Source: Thinopyrum elongatum (lineage: Eukaryota > Streptophyta > Magnoliopsida > Poales > Poaceae). From it: a DNA stretch of 64,000 nucleotides. Below the pieces are notes generated by a model that worked only from the letters and a program-made list of their open reading frames with translations, made no database searches and was not told the DNA's origin. The translations under genes and the position numbers were made by a program. Below are positions 46,940-59,894 of this stretch, piece after piece. The stretch lies in contig CM022297.1 of assembly GCA_011799875.1 (NCBI GenBank), forward strand, positions 72,243,868 through 72,307,867, in the 5' to 3' direction. Numbering within the stretch: position 1 is the stretch's first letter; each line of letters begins with the position of its first letter.

Positions 46940-47455
46940 TTCGGTGGAACGAGGAACATTTTTCGAAACATGAAACAAAATTTTAAACCCAGACAATTAT
47001 TTTAAAACACGAAAAAAATTAAAATTCCAAACATTTTTGAAAAATCCTGAACAATTTTTGAAAATGTAGACACTTCTCAATCCTTTTGAAAAACACAAAC
47101 ATTTTATAAAAGTTATGAATATTTTTTGAAAATGTGAACACTTTCTGAATTTGTTGAACTTCCGAACATTTTTTAATTTTTTATCTGTTTTGGAAAATGT
47201 GACAATTGTTTTAAAATTGTGAATAGGTTCTTGATATTCAAACCTTTTTCAAGAAAACACATGCAAAAATTGAAATTTGTGAACAGTTTATGAAAAACAC
47301 AAACATTTTTGAATTTTTTATACATTTTTTTAAAAATAGGAAATATATAAATAAATAGAAAAATGAAAGTGAAAAGTAAAAAACCAGAAAACCTATTAAA
47401 TAAAAACAACATAATAAATAAATCCGGTAAGGTTCCCCAAAACTGGTAAAAGTAG
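46940..47455. repeat. AT-rich dispersed repeat, copy 1, unit 2
   Basis: Equivalent of 14300-14815 with a handful of substitutions. Same words and the same GC-richer end. No coding potential. Confidence 0.6.
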
Positions 47456-47709
47456 TGCACTAGGCTACGCTAAGACTGGCTGGCCCGCCAAATCACTCGC
47501 CTCACTTGCAGTGTGCGTGAGGTCGACGATCTGCCGCAATGAGCAGTAGATAGGATTTGTGCAGGGAACGGGCCACCGATCAGCGTTGAGTACTTGAGTA
47601 TGTAAGCAATTCCTTGGCTTAATTCTCTCAACTGGTTTGAAAGGTTTGGGTGTCACTCAAAGTTAAATTCTTTGCTTCGTTAGCAATTCAAGATAGTTTT
47701 GGACCGCGG

Positions 47710-47908
47710 ATCTTTGTTTTTATATCTCTCTCTTTGCTGTTGCGAGTGTTTCATCACTGCGACGGGTCTTTGTTTTTATATTTCTCTCTTTTTTAATTTT
47801 TGTTCTTGGTTGTGTGCATCCTTGATGTCTTTCAATATCTTGTTGGTGTAGAGGCTGGGTGTAATTAGTATCTTCGCGATATTAATATATTCTTTTTATC
47901 AAAAAAAA
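47710..47908 (+). mobile_element. 5'-truncated LINE 3' tail, unit 2
   Basis: Same insertion as in unit 1. Target duplications are TTGGACCGCGG (47699-47709) and TTGACCGCGG (47909-47918, one G lost). The insertion predates the tandem duplication. Confidence 0.8.
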
Positions 47909-47918
47909 TTGACCGCGG

Positions 47919-48222
47919 GTAGGTTGGCTGAGCAGAGTGGATAAATTGTGAGCTTTGCCCCTTTTGCAAGAGGGGAGAACAATGCAGGACACATTTTTTC
48001 TTCAAATATCGATACTTCCTTAGGCTTTGAAACTTGGTCAGTGAGGAACTTCACCTTGAGAACATGAACACATCCCCCTTGTCTTGTGAGGGCTTCGTCA
48101 AGAATTGGTGGAGAAGTACAACCGGCGTGGGCAGAGCTCATTGGAAAGCCATGGCTTCGCTTACCATACTTGTGGCAAATCATCACTCCGAAGGAAGAGG
48201 CCATGGGGTTGGCTCATGTACC
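47919..48222. other. Unassigned segment before CACTA, unit 2
   Basis: Equivalent of 15276-15579. Nothing recognised beyond its link to the AT-rich repeat type at the right end. Confidence 0.4.
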
Positions 48223-48236
48223 CAAGCCTCTCGGTG

Positions 48237-50865
48237 ACCCCATCCAGCGAGCCTGCCGAGGTGCCTGTTGACGGGCAGACCAACGGGGTTCTCGATGCCT
48301 AGATAATTCGTGCAGTAGGAGATGCACTCTTCGGTCAGAAAGCCCTTGGCTATGCTTCCATCTGGACGTGCCCTGTTGCGAACGTATCCTTTGATGACAC
48401 CATTCATCCTTTCGAACGGCATCATGCTGTGCAAGAACGTTCACCCGAGTTGGATGATATCCTCCACGATATGGACCAGCAGATGCACCATAACGTCGAA
48501 GAATGCGGGCGGGAAGTACATCTCAAGCTCGCATAGTATCACCACGATCTCTTCCTGTAGCCTTCTGAGTTGCCTCACGCAAACCGACTTCCGAGAGATG
48601 ACGTCGAAAAAGTTGCATAGGCCAAATAGCGTTTCACGGACGTGCGCATCCATGATCCCATGGATTGCAACTGGAAGTATCTGCGTCATCAGCACGTGAC
48701 AGTCGTGAGACTTCATCCCGCTGAACTTCTGCTTCGCTGAGTCTAGGTATCTGCTTATCTTCCCCGCGTAACCGTAAGGAAGTTTTACTCCTACGAGGCA
48801 GGTGAAAAACTGCTCGATCTCCTCCTGACTTAGAGTGAAGCACGCGGGAGGGCAGTCATATTCAATCTTCTTGTCCTTTTTGCCTTTGCGACGACTTTCC
48901 GTGTCCTTCGCCTCATCATCATCATCATCATCATCATTAGGGCGTTTTGCGTGAAGCTCCTCCCTGATGCCCATTGATTGCAAGTCTGCCCTTGCTTTCG
49001 GCCCATCTTTGGTCCTCTCTGGCATGTTGAGCAGGGTACCAAGCAGACTCTCGCACACGTTCTTCGTGATATGCATGACATCAAGGCTGTGAGGCACACG
49101 GAGGATCTTCCAGTACGGCAAGTCCCAGAAAACAGACCTCGTTTTCCATTCCTTCAGCAGTGGCTCTGGCGCCTTTCGCTTCTTTCCCGGCGGTGGGCAC
49201 TCATTCCAATTTTTCAACAGCTCGTCTATTTCCTCGCCACTCCTCGTACGCGGGCGTCTTCGGGGTTCGGTTTCACCATCGAACAGATCCTTGCGTTTCT
49301 CCATGCGTCATCATCGCGAAGCCACCTTCGATGTCCCATGAACATGGTTTTCGAAGACGCGGGATCTCTATCTAGCTGGCGATACATTGTGTCATCCATG
49401 CACCTGACGCATGCACAAAATCCGTGGACCACCTGCCCCGCGACATATCCGTAACCGAGATAGTCGTGCACCGTCGTGAGCAGTGCGGCTCTCATAGGGA
49501 AATATTCTTTCGCTGCGGCATCCCATGTATTGGCTGGCGTTTTCCACAGCGTGTCTAGCTCCTCTTTCAGCAGCCCCAGATACAGATTGATGTCGTTCCC
49601 TGGTTGTTTCGGCCCTTCAATTAGCATACTCATGTGAATGTACTTACTCTTCATGCACAACCAGGGGGAAGGTTGTACATCCACACAAACACAGGCCAGG
49701 TGCTATGTGTGCTTCTCTGGCTGCCAAACGGATTGACTCCATCGGTGCTCGCGCCCAGAACGATGTTCCTTGGATCGTCCCCAAATTCTGGGTGTTCGAA
49801 GTTCAACGCTTGCCACTGGCTCGCATCCTTAGGGTGACTCAGCATCTTGTCTTTTTTATTTATCTCCAGATCATTTCCGTCATCTTCTCGCTTCTTCTCC
49901 TCCCTATCCGCGTGCCAACGCAGGAGCTTTTCTAGCTTAGGGTCCGCGAAATACCGCTGCAGACGAGGAGTGATCGGAAAGTACCACACCACTTTTCAAG
50001 GAGCTTTCTTCCTCTTCTTGTATCGAGTGACGCCGCACACCGGACATATGGTAGACTCCGCGTGCTCGTCCCGATAAATGATGCAATCGTTCATGCACAC
50101 ATAGTATTTCACGTGCGGTAAATCCAGAGGACACACGATTTTCTTCGCCTCCTCGAAACTGGTCGGGCACTTGTTCCCCTTGGGAAGACGTTCGTGCCAG
50201 AATGACATGTTCTCGTCGAAGCATGCGTCGGTCATTTTGTGTTTTACCTTCATCTCCAGAGCCATGAGCGTTACTTTCAGGCGGGTATCCTCGGGCCTGC
50301 ATCCTTCATACAATGGAGTAACCGCGTCTATCTCCAGTTGATCCATCTTGGCTTTCTCTCGGGCGGCAGCTCTTGCGTTACCCGTCTGCTTGAGAAGCAG
50401 CTCTTGAATATGAGGGTCCTGCACCCAGCCCATCGATGGTCCATCGTCGTCTGCTCCGGCATCTTCATCTTCATGATCATGCCCTTCGTCTTGATCTTCC
50501 TCATCATCATGTCCGGCATCTTCTACATGATGATTGTGTCCTGCATCTACTTCGTGATCATGTCCTGGAGATTCTTCGTCTTCTCGCCCGCCCTCGCCGC
50601 TATTGTCTTGCTGCCCTTCCTTATTTCTTGCCCGGCCCCCATGGACGACTTCATAATCATCTTCATCACCTTGCCACCGATAGCCATCCATGAAACCACG
50701 CACGAGCAGGTGGTCCCGCACCTGTCTGGAATCCGGGTCCATAAGGCTCCTCAGCTTGCATCTTCGACACGGACATCTTATCTCCGTCTCGTTCTTTTGA
50801 AGCATCTCGGCCTTCGCGGAGCTCAAAAACCTATTCACGATGCCTTCGGTCATCGTGCGGACCAT
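48237..50865 (-). pseudogene. CACTA TNP2-like transposase, unit 2, several breaks
   Basis: Starts at ATG 50865 with the same transposase-associated domain, acidic region and TNP2 domain as unit 1. Here the frame is broken by a TGA at 49993-49995 (CGA in unit 1, after KKRKKAP), by single-base losses in a G run near 49665 and a T run near 49297, and by a stop near 48440. The Gln codon that became TAG in unit 1 is intact, so the DUF4218-like part (SHDCHVLMTQILPVAI, CELEMYFPPAFFDVM) reads on. The Asp run has one more CAT repeat than unit 1. The two copies decayed independently. Confidence 0.85.
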
Positions 50866-51308
50866 GGTCGCCTGCGGGGTAGAGCAAAACGATATTTTAG
50901 AACCAAAAAAAAATTTGGCATGACTTTGCCTAAAAATAGGACCAAAAAGAATGCATAGTGCCAAATTCGCGACGAAACGGAAATGAATCAACATTCCGGC
51001 AAAATATTGGCAACTATCGCATTTCAAATACCGGTACCTCCAAACACAAACATATGCAACACCACAAACATACGTAGATCTAGGCCATAAAAAGTGTGCA
51101 CGTTGTTGGAGGGAGAAAAAATTAGATCTAGAACATAAAGAAAGCTTTCCCCTTACTTACCTATCAAAAAAATGAAATTTAACCACTTAATTTGGGTGAA
51201 TCTATGATGCAAATGAGGTGAGGAGGAGGAGGCAGCCGAGACCAAGCTTGGTAGAGGTGGAGAGAATGAAGTGGGGAAAGTGAGTGTGGTAGATGGCTGT
51301 CCAAAATA

Positions 51309-51747
51309 TCTAGCTGCGCCATTGGTAACCAGGGTTACTAATGGCGCACCTGGTGTATGGTGCGCCATTACTAGTTTTGAAAAAAAAAATAAAAAAAAAT
51401 GTTAGTAGTGGTGCACCGTGGGTGTGGTGCGCCATTACTAGTTAAAACTAGTAATGGCGCACTATCCCCAGGTGCGTCATTACTAGTTTTGAAAAAAAAA
51501 TGTTAGTAGTGGCGCACAGAGGGTGTGGTGCGCCATTACTAGTTAAAACTAGTAATGGCACACTTTCCCCTGGTGCGCCATTACTAGTTTTGAAAAAAAA
51601 AAAAAAAATTTATTAGTAGTGGCGCACCGTGGGTGTGGTGCGCCATTAGTGATATGGCCACTAATGGCGTACCTATATCTGGTGCGCCACTGCCATATAG
51701 CAGTGGCGCCCCACATATATGGTGCGTCATTAATGTCCATATTAGCT
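51309..51747. repeat. CACTA subterminal palindromic repeats (unit 2)
   Basis: Same GGTGCGCCATTACTAGTT / AACTAGTAATGGCGCAC modules as unit 1, with spacer A-runs of different length. Confidence 0.75.
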
Positions 51748-51782
51748 ATAGCCTTTTTTCTAGTAGTGCAAGCCTCTCGGTG

Positions 51783-52318
51783 CGGTGGAACGAGTGAACA
51801 TTTTCTGAAAACATGAAATAAAATATGATATCCGGTCAATTATTTGGAAAACATGAAAAAGGTATAAATTCTCAACATTTTTGGGAAAACTTGAACAATT
51901 TTTTAAAACGTGAGCTCTTTTTGATTTTTTTGGAAAACACAAACATTTTATTAAAATTACAAATACTTTTAAAAATGTGAACACTGTGAATTTCTTGAAC
52001 TTCCGAATATTTTTAGAAATTGTGACAATTTCTTTTGAAATTGTGAAGAGGTTCTTGAAAATTCAAACATTTTTCAATAAACAGAATTAAAAACATTTGA
52101 ACTCTTTTATAAAAATACAAACATTTTTAAAAATTTCTGAACATTTTTATTTTAAAAATAAGAATAATATATAATAAACATAAAAGTGGAAAATAAAAAA
52201 CAGAAAAGAAAACCGGAAAACTGGTTTGGGAAACGGTAAAAGCCGTCTAGTAGGCTACGCTAAAGTGGGCTGGCCCACCAAATCAGTCGCCTCACTTGCC
52301 GTGGTGTGTGGGGTCCTT
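51783..52318. repeat. AT-rich dispersed repeat, copy 2, unit 2
   Basis: Equivalent of 19140-19680, with a few short deletions (for example in the AATAAACAGAA stretch). Confidence 0.6.
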
Positions 52319-53038
52319 CGTCAATCTATCCCTGCCGATAGAATACTCTATTTCTGTCCTTCGTCAATAGATGAGGTAAATCTTATGCCTCCGTTGTAAA
52401 AGGAAAAAAAAGGTATATAGATAGAAACGGCACACACACAAAATCGGCACTAGCAGCTGGCTCACCACTCACTAGCTGAGCTACTAGGACTGAATTAGGA
52501 GGTACGTACTGTCCATTGGTATTATGAATCGCAGTCCGCCACCACCATCTTTACGTATCTCTACTCCTACTTCTAAAGTCTCGGTTGGTAGGCCGGTACC
52601 CGTGGTTTTTTTTCGTCTCACCGCCCACCACCCCACTCACTCGGTTTTTTCCTCCCATTAATTAAGAAACCAAACCCCACTGAAAACCGTAGGATGCCTC
52701 TTTTTCAATATTTACTTCCAGAAAAGGAAGGCGCGTTGATTTGGCAGCCAATGAAAAAGGAATCGTCTTAATTTGGTTATCAAAAATAAAGAACCGCCTT
52801 GATTAGGATTCCAAAAAATAAGGACACGCCTTGATTTGATTTGGCTTCCAAAAAGGAGGCGCCTGTGAACACACCGCCCCTGGGGACCTCCGTTTGGTTA
52901 CGTCCTTCGCTTCATCTCTCGCCCCATCGATTTTTATTTGCCGAACCAACATCCAACGCCCGGTTTTCTGTTTCTCTGGGACACCCACGCACGCAATACC
53001 CAAAAGGCGCAAGCCAAAGAGAGGAAGGAAGAAAAAAA
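52319..53038. other. Region upstream of the gene-like fragment, unit 2
   Basis: Equivalent of 19681-20401. No feature recognised other than the purine-rich leader before the ATG. Confidence 0.3.
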
Positions 53039-53910
53039 ATGAAATGGTCCGCCCACTCCGCCGCGAGATCGGTTTTCTGTCGGGCTTCCCTGGCCGCCTC
53101 GTTGTCCTATTCCGCCGCCGGAGCCGCTAAGATCCTCCGCAGGTAGGTTTTTGCTAGGCTGTTGCAGGTCATCATCGGTGGGCTGGGAACGCGATGCTCC
53201 GACACAGCGCGGCCTCCACTGCACCCGTGCGAACGGACTCCCTTGTGTGTCGAGGACCCCACCGCCGTCGTTCTCTGCCAGCCCGAACGCCGTCGTAGTT
53301 CCTCTCCGTGGCGTCTCTCCCTCGTCGCCGCCGTCCATGGGGAGAATACAGCGTCAAAGGTCGCTTCCTGTAGAACCACCACTCCCGCCACCTACAGGAA
53401 AGCATTGATGCCGTTGCTGCTGCCTGCTGCTCCACGAGGTGGCTTCCCTCCATGGCAAAATATGTACGCAGATGTGTTATATCTAACAACTTGTATGTAC
53501 ATGCCTCTAATTTTTTGGCCATTAGATCATCACTCACTCCTGATATAGTCATTCTTTCTGCTTTAGTTGATTTTCTTGTCGTTTCTGGTCATCTTGTGCC
53601 CTTTGACAACTGGGTCTTCTCTGTTATTCATTATAGGGGATTTGCTCTAAGTTCTGCTGATAGTGATGATGAGCATGATAGAGCATTCCTTTTTGCCCGC
53701 TATTTATACAGAACTATTGGACAGTCACAAGATTTCCATCGTGTGCATGTGGGTACTTTCTCAGTGAATCCATCACTTATCCTGCATATGTTTATTCACA
53801 TATTGGATGATAAATCTTTTCAAGGCTCACGGTATACGCAGGTGCACAAATCCAGATTCTGTAGAATTTCTGTTTGTGGTAAAAGGAAGGTATCTATAGC
53901 TTTTAGGTAA
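53039..53910 (+). pseudogene. Possible two-exon host-gene 5' fragment, unit 2
   Basis: Exon 1 is 53039-53142, before GTAGG. The acceptor in unit 1 is CATTGTAGG; here it reads CATTATAGG, still AG (about 53635). Exon 2 continues in phase and has no internal stop until 53908-53910, with a possible donor (GAAGGTATCT) just before. It lacks the 162-bp duplication of unit 1 and has CAG where unit 1 has TAG, so this copy is nearer the original. Product unknown; the presequence-like exon 1 is the only hint. The LTR follows 518 bp downstream. Confidence 0.42.
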
Positions 53911-54428
53911 TGTCTATTTTAATCATCAGAACACAGATTGAATAGATGTTCCCCCGTGCATCAAAACAGATTACTGATTTTCCCAATTAAAAAAATTATT
54001 TCCTATATTTTGCTTCCCATAGTTGTTTTCTCCCAGGAAAAGAAGGCCGAGGCAACATATTTTACCATGTATACAACGATCTTGCTTTAAAAAAAATAGA
54101 TAGTATCTCGTTTACATGTTTTTTCTAATCCCTATTGGGATGCTTAATAGCCTTTCCTGTATATGAACAGATTGCAAGTGACACATACAGTTCCTGACCT
54201 ATGAACGATTGTTTTTAGGACTTATCAATCTCACATGTCTACCTTCTATCTACTTTTATCTATCAGTTCATTCTACTTCCAAGGCAGATATATCTACAAG
54301 TAAATCTACAGGTTCTTTGAAGTTCAAATGAAGCATCCTATATAATTTTGAGTATTATCTATTATGCAGAACTGTTTCTTAACTTAATTCTGCCCTTTGC
54401 TATAGAGAGAGAATTCTAAAAATTGTCA
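53911..54428. other. Non-coding stretch before E1 LTR, unit 2
   Basis: Equivalent of 21435-21954. Nothing recognised. Confidence 0.4.
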
Positions 54429-55010
54429 TGACGATCACATGTACCTAGGGTAGGGTCCTAGGCCTGACCTAAATGCCCTGCCCAAGGACGCTACACAAGA
54501 GGCCAAGGCCTACAAAGTTAGAAAGAAGATACCGACTGGAATCATCGCAGAGTGCAACCCACTCGACGGAAGATCCACTCGGATATCCCAATTCCACTCG
54601 ACCGTCGTTATTCACTCGGAAGATAAGAATTCACTCAAAGGACAGAAGACTTAGAGCCACCCCTGGATGGCAACGGTCGGACATTCACTCCGTCACCTTA
54701 AAGATCATTAAACGCGGGCGTTACTAGTAACGTACGTAACTTTATTGTCTCATTGAACCCCTGTGTAACTGAGGACTGTGAGGGGTCGGCGTACTCTATA
54801 TAAGCCACCCCTCCCCTCTTGCACAAGGGTTCGGACCTCCCGTAACTCAACACTCCAATCAACGAGCCTCCGCGGCACCGAGACGTAGGGCTGTTACCTC
54901 CTATGAGAGGGGCCTGAACTCGTAAAATCGAGTGTACAACCTCGCCGTAGCTGGACTCTGCCCTCTCCTACGTACCCCCCATCTCTACTATCAGATCCGT
55001 TCCCACGACA
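54429..55010 (+). repeat. E1 5' LTR, unit 2 (582 bp)
   Basis: TGACGATCACATG to TTCCCACGACA with a proper CA end; TATATAA at 54797-54803. Same length as the unit-1 LTR. Confidence 0.9.
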
Positions 55011-55176
55011 GTTGGCGCCCACCGTGGGGCAGGCGTCTAAGCGACTTCCGACGAGGTTGCGATCTTCGATCTCCATCAGCATGGTTTCCGGCGATGGATT
55101 GTCTTTGGGCCGCGAGATCCGTCTCGGCGCGCTCACCTTCATCGCTGACGATTCGGCCTGGCTCCAGGAAGCCCCC
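55011..55176 (+). other. E1 primer-binding site, leader and gag start, unit 2
   Basis: GT, then TGGCGCCCACCGTGGGGC, then the gag ATG (55081), cut by E2 after the CCCCC target site at 55172-55176, exactly as in unit 1. Confidence 0.85.
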
Positions 55177-55778
55177 GACGATGACATGTACCTAGGGTAG
55201 GGTCATAGGCCCGACCTAGACACCCTACCCAAGGACACTGCCCTAGAGTCAGAGACATTCAAAATGCAACAGAAGAAACCGACTAAATTCACCTTGGAGT
55301 GTAATCCACTCGACCAGTTATGTAAATCGGATACCCCAATTCCACTCGACCAAGATGAAGTCACTCGACCGTACAAAAAACCACTCGGAGCACGGAAGAC
55401 CTAAAGTCACACAGGATGGCAATGGTCAGGCGTTCACTCTGTAGTCTTAAAGATCATTTTTAGCTCTTTATGGCTAGCGTTACCAGTAACGCCCTGTCTT
55501 AATGAACATTGAACCCTGTGTAACGTGGGATGGCTGGGGTCCTGGCGCACTCTATATAAGCCACCCCCCCCCCCTCCACTGGCACAAGGGTTCGGACCCC
55601 CTGTAACTTTCACGCATAATCCAGTCGACCAAGCCTCCGGGCACCGAGACGTAGGGTGGTTACTTCCTCCGAGAAGGGCCTGAACTCGTACATCTTGCGT
55701 GCACAACCTCACCATAGCTAGGATCCTGCCTCCTCCTACGTACCCCCTATTCTTACTGTCACACTTACTCCCACGACA
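55177..55778 (+). repeat. E2 5' LTR, unit 2
   Basis: 602 bp; TATATAA at 55553-55559, followed by a longer C run than in unit 1. Only a few differences from 22703-23301, fewer than between the two LTRs of the unit-1 element. Confidence 0.93.
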
Positions 55779-55849
55779 GTTGGCGCCCACCATGGGGCGG
55801 CATCTTAGCAACTTCCGGTGAGGTTGCAATTTTTCCGATCTCCATCAAC

Positions 55850-58210
55850 ATGGTTTCTGGCGGTGGTTTGGCTGTGGGCTGCGAGATCCGTCTCGGCGCG
55901 CTCGTTCTCATCGCCGACGACTCCGCCTGGCTCCAGGAGTCCCCCCTCGACGTCGAGACGCTCCCCATCCGCGGGGCGACGCACTTTCGCGCATGTGTTC
56001 GCGGCGTCCTTCTGCGGCAGCCGTCGACCCAGTATCGGTCGGCTCCCGCGGCATCCTCACCCCCTGCTGTTCGCCGCCACAAGCGATCCGGTTGATCGCG
56101 GCTTCAGCGGTGGGTGAAGCCTGCGGTGGCCCGCCAGTCGGCCACCCCACAAATCGCGGCAATTGAGCCCGACGAATCTCCCAATGGACTATTCGACCTG
56201 TCGACTGGTTCCGCCGAGACTCTGTCCGAGTGCGGAAGCAGTGACCCTGCGGCGGAGGTCCTGATGGTCGATACGTCGCGCGGCCCGCCTGGCTTCCGTC
56301 GCGGTGGCGGCGGCGATGGCGGAGGTGGCTCGTCGCATGGTCACGAAGAATATCGTCCTGAAGCCCTCACTTCGAAGCAGAGGGACGAGCTGCATCATCG
56401 CAATATGGAGGCCCTCCACACCCCCATCATGGGGGAGACCTCCGAGGCTCGGGCCTTGGAAGCTGCGCGTCTAGCCACCTTGGCTGAGCGCGCCCGACTG
56501 GAAAATCTCCAACATTCACTCGACGAGCGAGCCCGTCGGCAGATCCCCGAATCCAATCGACGGCAACGACAGTTGTTTCCTCCTGAGCCCCAGGTATACC
56601 ACACTCCGATCCAGAATCTTATAGCTGCAGCCCGTATAGCAGAGTCGATTCAGCCGTCCCAATCAGAGGCTGGAAGAGGTTTGATGCAGATTCGAGCGCT
56701 GCTCCGGGCAGCAGGTGAGCAAAACTCTGCCGCTTCTTAGTCGCGCAACAGGATCCATAGCAGATATGTGGTCACAGACACTGTTCAGTCGGCTCACAGC
56801 CCAAGATCACCTCAGTGGCACGAAGATCGTTGGCACCGCCAGGACCAGTACCTGGATCGAGGCCACGGACATTACGATCATCGGTACGGCCGTGATGACG
56901 ACCGTCGAGTGCCTACGCCCTCTCCGAGAGGCGGATCGTACGCGCCTTGGCGGCATGATGACAGGCGCTTGTATGGTGGTGAGCGGAGAGCTCCGGTCGA
57001 CCCAAGAGAGCCTGGGTTTGATGCAAGATCACTTCTCGTGCAAGGTTTGGTCGACAGAGGCCGAGCACACAGGGAAGGACAAGATAGGTATCATCCGAGT
57101 GGAAGCAGAGTTCACGTGTCTGGGCCTGAATGTTTCAGCAGAGCCATCAGAGCTGCTGAGATTCCACCCAACTTCAGGTTGGCGACAGGAGTTAGCAAGT
57201 TCACTGGTGAGTCGAAGCCAGACACTTGGCTAGAGGATTACCGAGTGGCTGTGCAGATTGGTGGCGGCAATGATGATGTAGCCACGAAGCACCTCCCCCT
57301 GATACTGGAGGGCTCAGCCAGAGCCTGGTTGAATCAGTTGGCCCTTGGTAGTATTTTCTGTTGGGAAGATTTGGCCCGAGTGTTCGTCAGGACATTTGAG
57401 GGCACTTGCAAACGACCTGCAGGGTTGACTGAACTACAGCATTGTGTCCAAAAACCGAGTGAAACTTTGAGAGATTATATCCAGAGATGGACCACTCTTC
57501 ATCATACCGTGGAGAATGTGTCAGAGCATCAGGCAGTTTGCGCCTTCAAGGAGGGCGTTCGGTACAGAGAACTTAACCTGAAATTCGGTCGGACAGGAGA
57601 CATGTCCTTGGCTCGGATGATGGAAATAGCCACTCGGTACGCTAACGGCGAGGAAGAAGACAGACTCCGCAGTGGCAAGAATAAACCAGTCGCCCAGGAC
57701 GCCGGAGGAGGAAATTCCAGTCGGAAGCAGAAGCGCAAAGCCGAACCCGCAGGTCCTGGTGAAGCTGCAGTTTTGAACCAAGGGAAGTTCAAAGGAAAGC
57801 CTAAGGGGCCTTGGGTCCCCTAGAAAGTGAAAGATCAAGCGGGAAATGATGTGCTTGATTTACCGTGTCACATACACACCAAGAAAGATGAAGAGGGAAA
57901 CCTGATTTACCCCAAGCATACCACTCGACAGTGTCGACTCCTGATTCAGAGCTTCCGAGAGGGTCAGCCCAGTGAAAAGGAAAAGGAATCTGATAAGGAT
58001 GAAGACAAAGAAGAGGATGATGGTTACCCCAAGGTTAATGCCACTTTAGTGATTTTTGCTGACATTGAGAGCAAAAGTCGACTGAAGGTTATCAATCGCG
58101 AAGTGAATATGGTTGCTCCGGCAACTACGACATATTTAAAGTGGTCGCAGACTCCCATTACATTCGACCAGTCCGATCACCCATCGCACGTTGCTACCCC
58201 GACGAAATAA
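55850..58210 (+). pseudogene. E2 gag and linker, unit 2
   Basis: Start ATG 55850, the same early TGA (about 56093), then the gag frame from about 56114. Retrotrans_gag domain at about 57140-57670 is open here because codon CGA replaces the TGA of unit 1. TAG at 56738-56740 is shared with unit 1; TAG at 57821-57823 (CCCTAGAAAG) is private. The Cys/His cluster (CHIHTKKDEEGN) follows. The frame runs into the first deletion junction and ends at 58210, before the protease. Confidence 0.88.
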
Positions 58211-59799
58211 AGACAGCATTCATCACTCCATTCGGGTGTTTTTGCTATATTACCATGCCTTTTGGCCTCAAGAATGCTGGTGCCACGTTCATGCGTATGA
58301 TTCAGAAGTGCCTGCTCACTCAAATCAGTCGGAATGTGGAAGCTTACATGGATGGCATCGTGGTCAAGTCACGCAAAGGTTCCGACCTATTGACTGACCT
58401 CGCTGAAACCTTTGCCAACTTAAGAAGATATGATATCAAGATCAATCCGTCAAAGTGCACATTCAGAGTTCTAGGTGGAAAGTTACTCGGTTTCCTCGTT
58501 TCCGAACAAGGGATCGACGCAAACCCAGAAAAGGTTGGCACAATCCTCCGAATGAACCGCCCCGTGCGCGTGCATGATGTTCAGAAGCTTACTGGTTGTT
58601 TGGCTGCATTAAGTCGATTCATCTCACGTCTCGGTGAAAAGGCATTACCTCTTTACCGACTGATGAAGAAGTCTGACAAGTTCGAGTGGAATCCTGAAGC
58701 TGAAGCAGCGTTTGAAGAGCTCAAAGCCCTGCTTTCCACCCACCTAAATGAGATCCACTCGGGAACCTGTGGCCACCATGCATCCTCTCGGACCATTGTG
58801 GCCAACGCATACCGAGCAGGATTTTACTGGCCGAGGGCAAATGAGATGGCAAAAGATATAGTCGACAAGTGCGAAGGCTGCCAGTTTTACTCAAACATGT
58901 CTCACAAACTTGCATCTGCCTTGAAGACCATTCCACTCGTCTGGCCGTTTGCAGTCTGGGGGTTGGATATGGTTGGACCTTTCAAGACCGGCAGAAGTGG
59001 TTTCACTCATTTGCTTGTGGCAGTCGACAAATTCACAAAATGGATTGAGGCCAAGCCTATCAAGAATCTTGATTCAAGCACCGCCATCAGTTTTATCAGG
59101 GAGCTGATATTCAGATATGGAGTCCCTCACAGTATTATCACAGATAACGGCTCCAATTTTTATTCTGACGAGTTTAGAGTGTTTTGTGCTTCCCAAGGCA
59201 CTCGGGTCGATTACGCATCTGTTGCACACCCGCAGTCGAATGGACAGGCAGAAAGGGCAAATGGCTTAATCTTACAAGGACTGAAACCCCGACTGATGCG
59301 CGATCTCAAGCATGCCGCTGGAGCTTGGGTGACTGAATTGCCATCTGTCCTATGGGGATTGAGAACAACTCCCAACCGGTCGACTGACCGAACCCCCTTC
59401 TTCATGGTGTATGGTGCTGAAGCTGTGCTTCCGAGTGACTTACTGCACAACGCCCCCCGAGTGGAACTCTTCTCAGAAGCTGAAGCGGAACAAGCACGCC
59501 AGGACGCAGTCGACCTCCTAGAGGAAGAACGAGAGATGGCTCTGATCCGGTCGACCATCTACCAACAAGATCTGCGTCGATTCCATGCCAGAAACGTCAG
59601 AGGTCGAGCGTTTCAAGAAGGAGACCTTGTGCTCCGAGTACACCAGAAGCGACCTCACAAGCTTGCTCCGGCCTGGGAAGGCCCCTTCATCATCACCAAG
59701 GTACTCCACAATGGGGCGTATCACCACTACAACGTAGCCAAGAAAGAAGACGAGCCACGCTCGTGGAATGCAGACCTACTCTGCCGTTTTTATACCTAA
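58141..59799 (+). pseudogene. E2 chimeric pol frame: RT C-terminal part fused to integrase, unit 2
   Basis: A single open frame of 552 codons created by the two deletions. It enters RT at DEIKTAFITPFG, keeps AYMDGIVVKS (second catalytic Asp lost) and the RT thumb, then passes at the start of RNase H (ELKALLSTH) directly into the integrase zinc finger (HSGTCGHHASSRTIV). The full integrase follows without a stop: CEGCQFYS, GLDMVGPF, TDNGSNF, QSNGQAERAN, C-terminus at 59799. The 1176-bp deletion keeps the frame; the 1039-bp deletion shifts it relative to gag. Reverse transcription would not be possible. Whether the frame is translated is unknown. Confidence 0.88.
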
Positions 59800-59894
59800 G
59801 CACTCGGATCGACGAGTTGTAATAAGAATCCTTCAGTCTGCTTATCAAAGACAAGATTTTTGCAGTATCTCAGTGATTGTGCTCCCTTAAGCAT

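Larger units (their letters stand above)
48237..51768 (-). mobile_element. CACTA (En/Spm) transposon, unit 2, one end missing
   Basis: 3532 bp, same breakpoints as unit 1: left edge inside the transposase gene, right edge at the CTAGTAGTG terminus. Flanked by CAAGCCTCTCGGTG at 48223-48236 and 51769-51782. The element was therefore already truncated before the duplication. Confidence 0.85.
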
